Origin: Pseudomonas entomophila
Lineage (GTDB): Bacteria; Pseudomonadota; Gammaproteobacteria; Pseudomonadales; Pseudomonadaceae
NCBI RefSeq assembly: GCF_029193575.1
Contig: NZ_JARGCS010000012.1
Location: forward strand, 558,001 to 622,000
Direction: 5' to 3'
Length of the DNA stretch: 64,000 nucleotides
The notes below the pieces were generated by a model. It worked only from the letters and a program-made list of their open reading frames with translations. It was not told the DNA's origin and did not search any database. The position numbers were made by a program, and so were the translations under genes. Positions 20,585 through 28,166 of the stretch are shown in pieces. Position 1 is the first letter of the stretch. Each line of letters starts with the position of its first letter.

Positions 20585-20610
20585 AGCCCCGCCTCGTCGG
20601 GGCTTTTTTC
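20585..20610 (+). terminator. Intrinsic terminator after the fibre block
   Basis: AGCCCCG (20585-20591) and CGGGGCT (20598-20604) with a T6 run. It lies between the fibre/chaperone block and the sheath gene, inside the presumed operon. Confidence 0.8.
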
Positions 20611-20679
20611 ATCCTCGCCTCACCCCAGGCCCTGCACTCCCCGCAGGGCCTTTTCATATCTGACTTGGAGACAACCTAC

Positions 20680-21846
20680 ATGAGTGGATTCTTCCACGGC
20701 GTCACCGTGACCAACGTCGACAGCGGCGCGCGCAGCATCGCGCTGCCGTCGTCCTCGATCATCGGCCTGGTCGACACCTTCACCGAAGGCGCCGACGTCA
20801 CCGCCAAGGCCAACGACCTGGTGCTGATCACCAGCGAACGCGAAGCGGTCGCCGCGTTCGGTGCCGAGGCGGCGATCACCAAAGCCTGCCGCGCCGTGTT
20901 CAGCCGCGCCAAGGCGGTCATCGTCGCCTGCGGCGTGGCCAAGCTCGAGGACGCCGCCGAACAGACCGCGGCGGTCATCGGCAGCGTGCTGGCCGACGGC
21001 AAGCGCACCGGCCTGCAAGCGCTGCTCGACGGCAAGAGCCGTTTCAACGCCCAGCCACGCCTGCTGGTAGCACCCAAGCACAGCGCCACCCAGGCGGTCG
21101 GCACCGCGCTGGTGGCGCTGGCCGACAAGCTGCGCGGCATCGCCATCATCGACGGTCCCAACACCACCGATGAAGCGGCGGTCGCCTACGCCAAGAACTT
21201 CGGCGCCAAGCGCGCCTTCCTGGTCGACCCGGGCGTGCGTTACTTCGACACCGAGGCTGCCGCCACCGTCGATGCGCCGGGCTCTGCCTGGGTCGCCGGC
21301 CTGTTCGCCTTCACCGACCGCGAGTACGGCTTCTGGGCCTCGCCGTCGAACAAGGAGTTCGTCGGCATCACCGGTACCAGCCGCCCGGTGGAGTTCCTCG
21401 ATGGCGACGACAGCTGCCGCGCCAACCTGCTGAACAACGCCAACATCGCCACTATCATCCGCGACGACGGCTTCCGCCTGTGGGGCAACCGCACCCTGTC
21501 GAGCGACCCGAAATGGGCCTTCGTCACCCGCGTGCGCACCCTCGACATCGTCATGGACGCGATCCTCTACGGCCACAAGTGGGCCGTCGACCGCTCCATC
21601 ACCGCCACCTACGTCAAGGACGTCACCGAGGGCCTGCAGGCCTTCATGCGCGACCTGAAGAACCAGGGCGCGATCATCAACTTCGAAGTCTTCGCCGACC
21701 CGGAGCTGAACACCGCCAGCCAGCTGGAGCAGGGCAAGGTGTACTGGAACATCCGCTTCACCGACGTCCCGCCTGCCGAAAACCCCAACTTCCGCGTCGA
21801 AGTCACCAACCAGTGGCTGACCGAAGTCCTCGATTCCGCCGCCTAA
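20680..21846 (+). CDS. Contractile tail sheath protein FI (P2-like)
   Basis: A 388-residue sheath subunit of the P2 FI/R-pyocin family. The opening SGFFHGVTVTNVDSGARSI is characteristic, as are the FGAKRAFLVDPGVR and WVAGLFAFTDREYGFWASPS blocks. The C-terminal core contains WGNRTLSSDPKWAFV and the RRTLD-type helix DIVMDAILYGHKWAVDR, which contacts neighbouring subunits. The start at 20680 follows TTGGAGA; the upstream in-frame codon at 20665 lies before the ribosome site. It is the second sheath type in the window, unrelated in sequence to the Mu-like one at 28166. Confidence 0.95.
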   Translation: MSGFFHGVTVTNVDSGARSIALPSSSIIGLVDTFTEGADVTAKANDLVLITSEREAVAAFGAEAAITKACRAVFSRAKAVIVACGVAKLEDAAEQTAAVIGSVLADGKRTGLQALLDGKSRFNAQPRLLVAPKHSATQAVGTALVALADKLRGIAIIDGPNTTDEAAVAYAKNFGAKRAFLVDPGVRYFDTEAAATVDAPGSAWVAGLFAFTDREYGFWASPSNKEFVGITGTSRPVEFLDGDDSCRANLLNNANIATIIRDDGFRLWGNRTLSSDPKWAFVTRVRTLDIVMDAILYGHKWAVDRSITATYVKDVTEGLQAFMRDLKNQGAIINFEVFADPELNTASQLEQGKVYWNIRFTDVPPAENPNFRVEVTNQWLTEVLDSAA

Positions 21847-21859
21847 GGAGCGCTCTTAC

Positions 21860-22369
21860 ATGGCAATGATTCCCGAAACCCTGGCCAACCTGAACCTGTT
21901 CGTCGACGGCGTCAGCTTCCAGGGCGATGTCCCTAGCCTGACCCTGCCAAAGCTCACCCTGAAAATGGAAGAGCACCGCCCCGGCGGCATGGACATGCCG
22001 GTCGAGATGGACCAGGGCATGGAAAAACAGGAAGCGGCCTTCACCACCACCGGCGTTCGCCGCGAGTCGCTGAAGTTCTTCGGCCTGGCCGACGGCACGG
22101 CCTTCAACGGCACCTTCCGCGGCGCCTTCAAGGGCCTGAAGGGCAAGATCAACCCAGTGATCGTCAGCCTGCGCGGCGCGCTCAAGGAAGTCGACATGGG
22201 TGACTGGAAATCCGGCGACAAGGCCGAGATCAAGCACAGCATCGCGGTCACCTACTACAAGCTCGAAGTCGATGGCCGCGTGGTCTACGAGATCGATGCC
22301 CTGGGCATGACCCGGGTGATCGACGGTGTCGACCAGCTGGCCGCCCAGCGCGCCGCCCTTGGCTTGTAA
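21860..22369 (+). CDS. Tail tube protein FII (P2-like)
   Basis: A 169-residue tube protein. Family motifs are AMIPETLANLNLFVDGVSF at the N-terminus, then MEEHRPGGMDMPVEMDQGME and the C-terminal KHSIAVTYYKLEVDGRVVYEID block. It forms the rigid inner tube that is driven through the target envelope when the sheath FI contracts. It lies 13 bp after the sheath gene and 12 bp before gpE, in canonical P2 order and at normal length. Confidence 0.95.
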   Translation: MAMIPETLANLNLFVDGVSFQGDVPSLTLPKLTLKMEEHRPGGMDMPVEMDQGMEKQEAAFTTTGVRRESLKFFGLADGTAFNGTFRGAFKGLKGKINPVIVSLRGALKEVDMGDWKSGDKAEIKHSIAVTYYKLEVDGRVVYEIDALGMTRVIDGVDQLAAQRAALGL

Positions 22370-22381
22370 GGAGGCCCGTTC

Positions 22382-22684
22382 ATGGCTCAGGAAAAACAGA
22401 CACCGCAATGGCTGCACGTGACCGCCGAGCGCATCACCGTGCGCCTGTCGCGGCCCAGCGAGGCCAATGGCGTGCAGGTCGACAGCCTGTCGCTGCGCGC
22501 ACCGACCGTGCGTGACATCCGCAACGCCCAGGCCGGCGGCGCCGTCGACGACGAGCAACGCGAACTGAACCTGTTCGCGTCGCTGGCCGAAGTCGGCGTC
22601 AAGGACCTCGAAGGCCTCACCCTCAAGGACTATGGCCGTTTGCAAAGCGGCTATTTTCGCCTGGTGCAGGACGACGAGGTTTGA
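22382..22684 (+). CDS. Tail assembly chaperone gpE (P2-like)
   Basis: A 100-residue homologue of P2 gpE that coats the tape measure during tail assembly. The recognised core is SLSLRAPTVRDIRNAQAG, then ELNLFASLAEVGVKDLEGL and the final DYGRLQSGYFRLV. In P2 and many phages this gene carries a frameshift site producing a longer gpE+E' form. Here the stop at 22682 is preceded by GTT, and an E'-like frame (22680-22796) continues in the +1 (equal to -2) frame. Confidence 0.88.
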   Translation: MAQEKQTPQWLHVTAERITVRLSRPSEANGVQVDSLSLRAPTVRDIRNAQAGGAVDDEQRELNLFASLAEVGVKDLEGLTLKDYGRLQSGYFRLVQDDEV

Positions 22685-22796
22685 TCCTTCCTGGCAGAAG
22701 GCCGCCGCGAGGCGGCTGGCCAAGGAGCTGAACTTTTCCGCGAGTGAAATCATGACCATGTCGTTCAGCGACATGGTTTGGTGGCTCTCGGAGTGA
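22680..22796 (+). CDS. gpE' extension, probably made by frameshift from gpE
   Basis: A 38-codon frame overlapping the gpE stop. It encodes WQKAAARRLAKELNFSASE and MTMSFSDMVWWLSE, matching the short P2 GpE' type, which ends in a Met-Ser-aromatic and Trp-Trp motif. No good independent start is visible (ATG 22632 lies too close to an AAGGA). A +1 shift at GTT_TGA or at TTT_C (22655) would fuse it to gpE. The frame is +1 rather than the P2-type -1, so the mechanism is unproven. Confidence 0.55.
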   Translation, partial: FDPSWQKAAARRLAKELNFSASEIMTMSFSDMVWWLSE

Positions 22797-22808
22797 CAGG
22801 AGGAACGG

Positions 22809-25142
22809 ATGGCGAACAAACCGGCGATCACGCTGGAGATCGGTGCCGCCGTCAATCCGACGGTTAGCGCGGCGCTGAACGCGGTCCAGGAGCGTGTCAG
22901 CAAGCTGGATGGCAAGTTGGGCGCCGCGATGCGCCTGGACAATGACATCCAGAAATACCTGGAAGCGTCCGCACGGCTGCACGAGGCTCAACAGGCGAAA
23001 GCCGACTCGGTCAGCCAGTTGCAGAGCGTCATGGACAGGCACTTGGATACGCTGCGCAAGCAGGGCGTAGAGGCCAAGGGGCTGGGGGCGCGCTACGAGG
23101 CCCTCGGCGAAGCGGTCAAGGCATACAAGCAGCAGATCAAGGGCCATGAGCAGCTCGCTGAAGGCCGTGCTGGGTTGGTCGGGCTTGCCGGCCTTGTCAC
23201 GTTGGCGAGCAAGCCGGTGAAGGTCAGCGGCGATTATCAGGCGCAGCTCCGTGACATCAGCCTCAAGACCGGGGCGGACGCTGCGACGGAGCGGGAGGTG
23301 ACGCGTCAGGTGATCGACACCTCGAACGCTTCCGGGATGTCGCGCAATCAGGTCGCTCAGTTGCTTGCGCAGATGATTGGCAAGGGCATGTCGCTGAAGG
23401 ATGCGCGGAACAACCTGCCCACCGCGGCCACTTTCGCGGTCGGCCAGAATGCCGGTGTCGAAGATACCGCAACGCTCATGCGCAGCCTGCAGCAGCGTGG
23501 TCTGGGTCAGCCGGAGCAGACGCGCGCTGCGCTGGAACTGCTGGTGACACAAGCCAAGGAAGGTGGCTTCGACAGCGCCGAGCTGGCCAAGTGGGTTCCC
23601 AAGCTGCTGCCGAAGGTGGGGAGCGAGCAAACCGGTTTGGCAGCGGTGGGCGAAGTGGGAGCCCTGTTGCAGGGGCAGATGGTCAGTGCCAATGGCACCG
23701 ATGAGGCGGCTGCCAAGGTCGGCACGTTCCTGGACGCCAACCCCAAGGGCTTCAGTCCGGACAAGAACGGTGAAAGCCAGGCCTATGGCGGCGACATCGC
23801 GCTGCACGATCGCCTGCGCAAGCTACCTCCCCAGGGTGGCAGTGTCCTGGATGATGACCTCAAGAGCCGCCAGGGCCTCTCCAAGCAACAATGGTCGCAG
23901 ACTGGCAATGCCTTCGATGACCTGCAGCGCAGCCTGGGCGACGGGATGCGTCCGGTCACCGATGTCCTGGCGCAAGGCGCCACCGCCGCCCTTCAAGGGC
24001 TGACCAAGGTGTCGGATGCCTGCACCTGGGTGGTAACCGGACTTACCGGCCTTGCGGTTGCGGCGGTTGCGGTGGGCACGGTCTATCGAGGGTTGCAGGT
24101 TGGCAAGGGGCTGTTGGACCTGGGCGCTGGCTTGTCCAGGGAGCGCCAGGCGGGTGCCAAGGGGCTGCCCAGTTTCAAGGAGGCCACTGGCGGCCAGGCC
24201 CTCGGTGGCAAGCAGCCAATCGACGTGCGCGTAGTCAACCTCGATGCCCTTGCTAGGTCACGGCGTTCAGGTGGCGGTCGCAACGGCAGAAAAGGCAAGG
24301 GCACCTCCCCACGCGGTGCTGCAAGGTCTGGGCGCGGCAAAGGTGTGGCTGTTCAAGCCAGGCCGGCCGCCGGGGTAGCGCGCGAGGGCGCCCAGGTAAT
24401 GGGCGGGCGTGCTAATGAGAAGCATGGGCTGAAGAACCGTGTTGGCGCCAAGGGGCCGGGAGGTATCACGGGCTTCCTGGGCAGCATGGGGGGCGCTGTG
24501 ACCTCACGCCTGGGCGGTGTCCTTGGCTCGGCGAAGGGGTTGCTCAGGCGTGTGCCTGGGCTCTCCCAGCTGGAAACGGGCAGGCAACTGTGGAGCACCG
24601 TGACCGGTAAGGGTAGTTGGCGCGAGAAGCTGCAAGGCGTGGGCGTCGCCTTGGGCGGCCAGGGTGGTGCGATGGCCGGGGCGGCCGCAGGCGCGGCGCT
24701 TGGCTCGGTGGTACCGGTGCTCGGCACGGCGATCGGGGGCCTTCTCGGCAGCATGGTCGGTAGTGCGTACGGTGAAGAGGCCGTCGGTTGGCTGGCCAGT
24801 CTCGTACCCGGGGCAAAGAAGCCGAGTGAACCGGCGAGCACAGGTAATGGCGCTCAGGCACCGCTTGACGTTGGGGCTGTCGCCCGCACGCTGGACGACA
24901 CGGGGGCTGTGCCACAAGCCGCGGCGGGCGTGATGGCCACAGCTTCGACGTCCACGCTTGGCGCACCTCCCGTGCCAGCCAACCAGCAATTCACCTTCAC
25001 CGCCAACATGCCGGTCACCTTCAACAACAGCCTTGACGACCCTTCCGTGCTGGCACAACTGGAGGCAATCGCGCGACGGACGCTCATGGACTTGATGGCC
25101 CGAGCCAACGACGCGCAAATGTCCGATACCGTACATGTTTGA
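22809..25142 (+). CDS. Tape measure protein of tailocin 1
   Basis: A 777-residue tail length-determining protein. The N-terminal ~160 residues are helical and coiled-coil-like (ALNAVQERVSKLDGKLGAAM, then repeated Gln/Ala-rich heptads). The middle has the TP901/P2-type tape-measure region (ITLEIGAAVNPTV at the start, DISLKTGADAATEREVTRQV, ~150-400). Residues ~405-430 are hydrophobic (VVTGLTGLAVAAVAVGTVY). A basic Gly/Arg-rich stretch (SRRSGGGRNGRKGKGTSPRG, ~485-525) and a glycine/alanine-rich hydrophobic region at ~615-655 follow. In P2-like phages it is longer than its Mu-like counterpart, as it is here. Confidence 0.92.
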   Translation: MANKPAITLEIGAAVNPTVSAALNAVQERVSKLDGKLGAAMRLDNDIQKYLEASARLHEAQQAKADSVSQLQSVMDRHLDTLRKQGVEAKGLGARYEALGEAVKAYKQQIKGHEQLAEGRAGLVGLAGLVTLASKPVKVSGDYQAQLRDISLKTGADAATEREVTRQVIDTSNASGMSRNQVAQLLAQMIGKGMSLKDARNNLPTAATFAVGQNAGVEDTATLMRSLQQRGLGQPEQTRAALELLVTQAKEGGFDSAELAKWVPKLLPKVGSEQTGLAAVGEVGALLQGQMVSANGTDEAAAKVGTFLDANPKGFSPDKNGESQAYGGDIALHDRLRKLPPQGGSVLDDDLKSRQGLSKQQWSQTGNAFDDLQRSLGDGMRPVTDVLAQGATAALQGLTKVSDACTWVVTGLTGLAVAAVAVGTVYRGLQVGKGLLDLGAGLSRERQAGAKGLPSFKEATGGQALGGKQPIDVRVVNLDALARSRRSGGGRNGRKGKGTSPRGAARSGRGKGVAVQARPAAGVAREGAQVMGGRANEKHGLKNRVGAKGPGGITGFLGSMGGAVTSRLGGVLGSAKGLLRRVPGLSQLETGRQLWSTVTGKGSWREKLQGVGVALGGQGGAMAGAAAGAALGSVVPVLGTAIGGLLGSMVGSAYGEEAVGWLASLVPGAKKPSEPASTGNGAQAPLDVGAVARTLDDTGAVPQAAAGVMATASTSTLGAPPVPANQQFTFTANMPVTFNNSLDDPSVLAQLEAIARRTLMDLMARANDAQMSDTVHV

Positions 25143-25152
25143 GGAGGACATG

Positions 25153-25998
25153 ATGACCTACCTGGAGCAGCTGCAATCCGCGCTGCACGCCGTGGTCAAG
25201 GCAGGGGAGGCGGGGCGGCGGCGTGCCGACGCCATGCTCGACCCGATGAACGAGGCGATCGGCCATGTGCAGGGCGCGGTGACGGAGCTGGAAGGGCTGC
25301 CGGTGGTCGGCCCGCTGATCGGTGCGCGCCTGCAGCGCACCATGCGGGCGATTACGGCGGCCCAGGCGCGTGTCGCCAAGGTGATCGCCAAGTACGACCA
25401 AGCCCTGGGCGTGGTGCGTCAGGTGCGTGAGCGCATCGATGCCTTCGCCGGCCATGTCGCCAAGGCCAGCGCGGCGATCGGCCGGGTGGTGGGCGAGGTG
25501 CGCAAGACCGTGGGCGGCGTGCTCACCGCCCTGGGCCTGGCGCCGGAAGCGACGCCCGCCGCCGAGGCGATCAAGCCGTTTCCCCACCTGCTGGTGCTGC
25601 AACCGCTCAAGGCCGGTGCGGCGCCGTACTACTTCAACCTCGACACCGCCGCCTTCGACCAGTTGCGCCGCCAGACCCGCTTCCGCTGGGCCGGCCAGGA
25701 GCGCCTGAGCCGCGAGACCGCGCAGCAGGCCGTGAGCCTGGGCGAGGAGAGCATCAGCATCCGCGGTGCGATCTTCCCCACTTTCAAAGGCGGCATCGGC
25801 CAGTTGCAGACCCTGCGCAGCATCGGCCGCCAGTTGCTGCCACTGAGCCTGACCACCGGCTACGGCGAAGTGCTCGGCACTTGGTGCCTGACCAGCATCG
25901 AGGAAGAGCAGGGCAACCTGCTGGCCGGTGGCATTCCCCGCAAACAGGGTTTCTCTCTGGAGTTCACCAGCTATGGCCAAGACCTGCACAACGTCTGA
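25153..25998 (+). CDS. Tail protein gpU (P2-like) with a long N-terminal extension
   Basis: A 281-residue protein. The C-terminal ~140 residues are the P2 gpU domain (PYYFNLDTAAFDQLRRQTRFRW; SIRGAIFPTFKGGIGQLQTLR; GYGEVLGTWCLTSIEEEQG; a final KQGFSLEFTSYGQD). P2 gpU itself is only ~159 residues. The additional N-terminal ~135 residues are alanine-rich and helical (repeated AVKAGEAGRRRADAML- and AAQARVAKVIAKYDQAL-like heptads) and may be a coiled-coil fused to gpU. GAGGAGG lies upstream; ATG 25150 is an alternative start. It overlaps gpX by 26 bp. Confidence 0.88.
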   Translation: MTYLEQLQSALHAVVKAGEAGRRRADAMLDPMNEAIGHVQGAVTELEGLPVVGPLIGARLQRTMRAITAAQARVAKVIAKYDQALGVVRQVRERIDAFAGHVAKASAAIGRVVGEVRKTVGGVLTALGLAPEATPAAEAIKPFPHLLVLQPLKAGAAPYYFNLDTAAFDQLRRQTRFRWAGQERLSRETAQQAVSLGEESISIRGAIFPTFKGGIGQLQTLRSIGRQLLPLSLTTGYGEVLGTWCLTSIEEEQGNLLAGGIPRKQGFSLEFTSYGQDLHNV

Positions 25999-26179
25999 CG
26001 GCGACCTGCTCGACAGCCTCTGCCAGCACTACTACGGCCACCTCAACGGTACCGTCGAGACGGTGCTGGAGGCCAACCAGGGCCTGGCCGACGAAGCCCA
26101 GCCGTTTCGCACCGGGGTGATGATCCTGCTGCCGGAGCTGCCGCTGGTGGCGGCCAACACCGTGCAACTCTGGGATTGA
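25973..26179 (+). CDS. Tail protein gpX (P2-like, LysM-like fold)
   Basis: A 68-residue protein with the gpX pattern: DGDLLDSLCQHYYGHLNGTV, then VLEANQGLADEAQPF and GVMILLPELP. Such small proteins belong to the LysM-like tail-X family and link hub and tube. The start MAKTCTTSDGD is chosen because it overlaps the gpU end as in related clusters; an upstream in-frame start (25928) lies wholly inside gpU. The length equals that of P2 gpX. Confidence 0.92.
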   Translation: MAKTCTTSDGDLLDSLCQHYYGHLNGTVETVLEANQGLADEAQPFRTGVMILLPELPLVAANTVQLWD

Positions 26180-26208
26180 CCCCAGCCTCACCAACGGAGC
26201 CATGAACC

Positions 26209-27243
26209 ATGCAACCCGTGTTCAGCATCAAGGCCGATGGCAAGGACATCACCGCCCTGATCAACGACCGCCTGCTGTTGATGCGCACCACCGACAAGCC
26301 TGGCATGGAGTCGGACGAGTTCGAGCTGCGCATCGACGCCCGTGACGGCGCCCTGGCCCTGCCGGCCCGTGGCGCGGTGCTCGAAGTGCACCTGGGCTAC
26401 GCCGGCCAGCCACTGACCTTGCTTGGCCGCTACACGGTCGATGAGGTCGAGCTGTCCGGCCCACCGGACACCCTGGTGGTGCGCGGCAAGGCCAGCGACC
26501 TGCGCGGCACCGGCAAGACCACCCGCAGCGGCAGTTGGGAAGCGGTGGCGTTGCAGCGCATCGTCGCCGAGATCGCCGCGCGCAACGGTTGGCAGGCGGT
26601 GTGCCCGGTGGCCAGCAAGGTGCCGCGCATCGACCAGTACGCCGAGTCGGACTTCAACTTCATCACCCGCCTGGCGCGCCAGTACGACTGCACCGCCAAG
26701 CTCGCCAACGGCCAGCTGCTGGTGCTGCCGCGCCAGGGCGGGCAGAGCGCCAGTGGCAAGCCGCTGGGGGTGGTGCCGATCGAGCGGCGCGAGGTCAGCC
26801 AGTGGCAGTTCCGCCTGGGTGACAAGGCCACCCACAAGGCGGTGCGCACCCGTCACCAGGACACGGCCAGCGGCAAGCTGGTGGAGGTCGAGCTGGGCAA
26901 CGCCGATGCGCCTGAGGGCTTGCAGCCGGTGCACACCGACCGCCACCTGTACCCCAACCGCAGCGCCGCCGAGCAGGCGGCGCGGGCGCGCCTGGCCAGC
27001 TTCAACCGCGACACCGCGCACGTGCGCCTGGACATGCCCGGGCGCACCGACCTGTTCGCCGAGCGCAGCCTGGAAGCCAAGGGCTTCGTCGATGGGCTGG
27101 ATGGGGTGTACCTGATCGAATCGGTCGAGCAGGTGTTCACCAGCTCTGGTTGGCGCACCACGGTGCAGTGCAGCGGCGGCAAGGCTGGCAAGGCCACGGC
27201 CAAGGGGCGGGCGCCGCGTCAGGGGGGCAGCACCAAGGCTTAG
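26209..27243 (+). CDS. Baseplate hub protein gpD (P2 late control D family)
   Basis: A 344-residue hub protein of the gpD/T4 gp27 family, which joins spike, tube and baseplate. Visible motifs are MQPVFSIKADGKDITALIND, GMESDEFELRIDARDG and the central IDQYAESDFNFITRLARQYD, then the C-terminal YLIESVEQVFTSSGWRTTVQ. It closes the P2-like module. After its stop at 27241-27243 the 156-bp gap holds only a decayed REP core and then the first Mu-like gene. Confidence 0.93.
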   Translation: MQPVFSIKADGKDITALINDRLLLMRTTDKPGMESDEFELRIDARDGALALPARGAVLEVHLGYAGQPLTLLGRYTVDEVELSGPPDTLVVRGKASDLRGTGKTTRSGSWEAVALQRIVAEIAARNGWQAVCPVASKVPRIDQYAESDFNFITRLARQYDCTAKLANGQLLVLPRQGGQSASGKPLGVVPIERREVSQWQFRLGDKATHKAVRTRHQDTASGKLVEVELGNADAPEGLQPVHTDRHLYPNRSAAEQAARARLASFNRDTAHVRLDMPGRTDLFAERSLEAKGFVDGLDGVYLIESVEQVFTSSGWRTTVQCSGGKAGKATAKGRAPRQGGSTKA

Positions 27244-27274
27244 TGGTAGGTGCATTTCTCAAGATCGAGCACCG

Positions 27275-27296
27275 CCTGCCCCGCGATGAGTCCGGC
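27275..27296. repeat. Partial REP element at the junction of the two tailocin modules
   Basis: The core CTGCCCCGCGATGAG with a following CCGGC matches half of the REP seen elsewhere in the window (compare 60219-60249); GCTCCCACAGG ~30 bp further on looks like a detached REP end. It sits in the 156-bp gap 27244-27399, exactly where the P2-like block meets the Mu-like block. Confidence 0.5.
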
Positions 27297-27399
27297 ACTG
27301 ACACCGCAAAGACGATTGCTCCCACAGGCGCACCACCGCTTTTGAAATCAGCGGGGCACCTGTCAGGAGCGCTGAATACCCTACCCACTGGACATCCCC

Positions 27400-27987
27400 A
27401 TGAAACCAAGCCTGCTCAGCGCCCAACTGGCGCTCTGCCCGAGCCTTGGCCGGCCGGCCGTGGTCGGGCTGGACCTGGCGGCGATCGAAAGCCTCGCCCC
27501 ACAACCGCAACCCATCGCCTGCCTGCTGCCGATCGGCGAGGAGGCCGAGGGCAACGACCTGCAGAACGCCACCCGCCAACTGCTGCGCGAGCGCTTCGAG
27601 GTCTTGCTGCTGCTCGACAGCAGCGCCCATGGCCCGGCCCACACGCTGGAGCAGCTCGACGAGCTGCGCGCCGAACTGTGGCTTGCCCTGGTCGGCTGGG
27701 CGCCCGCGCCAGGCCGCGAACCGGTGGAGTACGCCGGCGGCGAGCTGTTGCGTTGCGACAAGAGCCGCGTGCTCTACCGCCACCGCTTCGTCGCGCCGCT
27801 GCAACTGGGCCGCAGCAAGGCCGGCGACCCCGCCGAGACCTGGCATGAACGCCAGCTCGACAACCTGCCGCCGTTCACCGGCATCACCGTGCACGTCGAT
27901 GCCATCGACCCGGCAGACCCCAACCTGCGCCAGCCCGGCCCGGACGGGCGCATCGAAATGACCTTCCAAGGAGCGTTCAACCCATGA
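27400..27987 (+). CDS. Tail terminator protein of tailocin 2 (Mu gp37-like)
   Basis: A 195-residue protein in the position of Mu gp37, the first gene of the Mu-like tail cluster. Features are LLPIGEEAEGNDLQNATRQ, RERFEVLLLLDSS and the LVGWAPAPGREPVEYAGGE block, followed by VLYRHRFVAPLQL, a pattern shared with tail-terminator proteins of contractile tails. It is expected to cap the tube and sheath once the proper length is reached. It overlaps the next gene by 4 bp (ATGA). Confidence 0.85.
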   Translation: MKPSLLSAQLALCPSLGRPAVVGLDLAAIESLAPQPQPIACLLPIGEEAEGNDLQNATRQLLRERFEVLLLLDSSAHGPAHTLEQLDELRAELWLALVGWAPAPGREPVEYAGGELLRCDKSRVLYRHRFVAPLQLGRSKAGDPAETWHERQLDNLPPFTGITVHVDAIDPADPNLRQPGPDGRIEMTFQGAFNP

Positions 27988-28166
27988 CTGCACGTATCAC
28001 CGTGATCCCGGCCGCCGGCCGGGCGGTGCCGGACCCGCAAGCCGGCGACCTGCTGCCCGTCGAGGGCCGCGAAGTGCCGGATTCGGCCTGGTGGCGCCGC
28101 CGCCTGGCAGACGGCGATGTGATTCTCAAGGCCGCCAAGGCGGCAAAACAACAGGGAGTGAAATAA
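27984..28166 (+). CDS. Small DUF2635 protein (Mu gp38-like)
   Basis: A 60-residue protein of the DUF2635 family. The pattern RAVPDPQAGDLLPVEGREVP followed by DSAWWRRRLADGDV is diagnostic for the small gene between terminator and sheath in Mu-like tails. Function is unknown. Both ends overlap their neighbours (ATGA at the start, TAATG at the end), so its translation is coupled to the sheath gene. No other feature is visible. Confidence 0.85.
   Translation: MTARITVIPAAGRAVPDPQAGDLLPVEGREVPDSAWWRRRLADGDVILKAAKAAKQQGVK

Noticed and set aside
13386..27243. A complete P2-like prophage
   Set aside because: No capsid, terminase, integrase or replication genes, and no att-like duplication at mutS or cinA; the gene set is that of an R-type pyocin.
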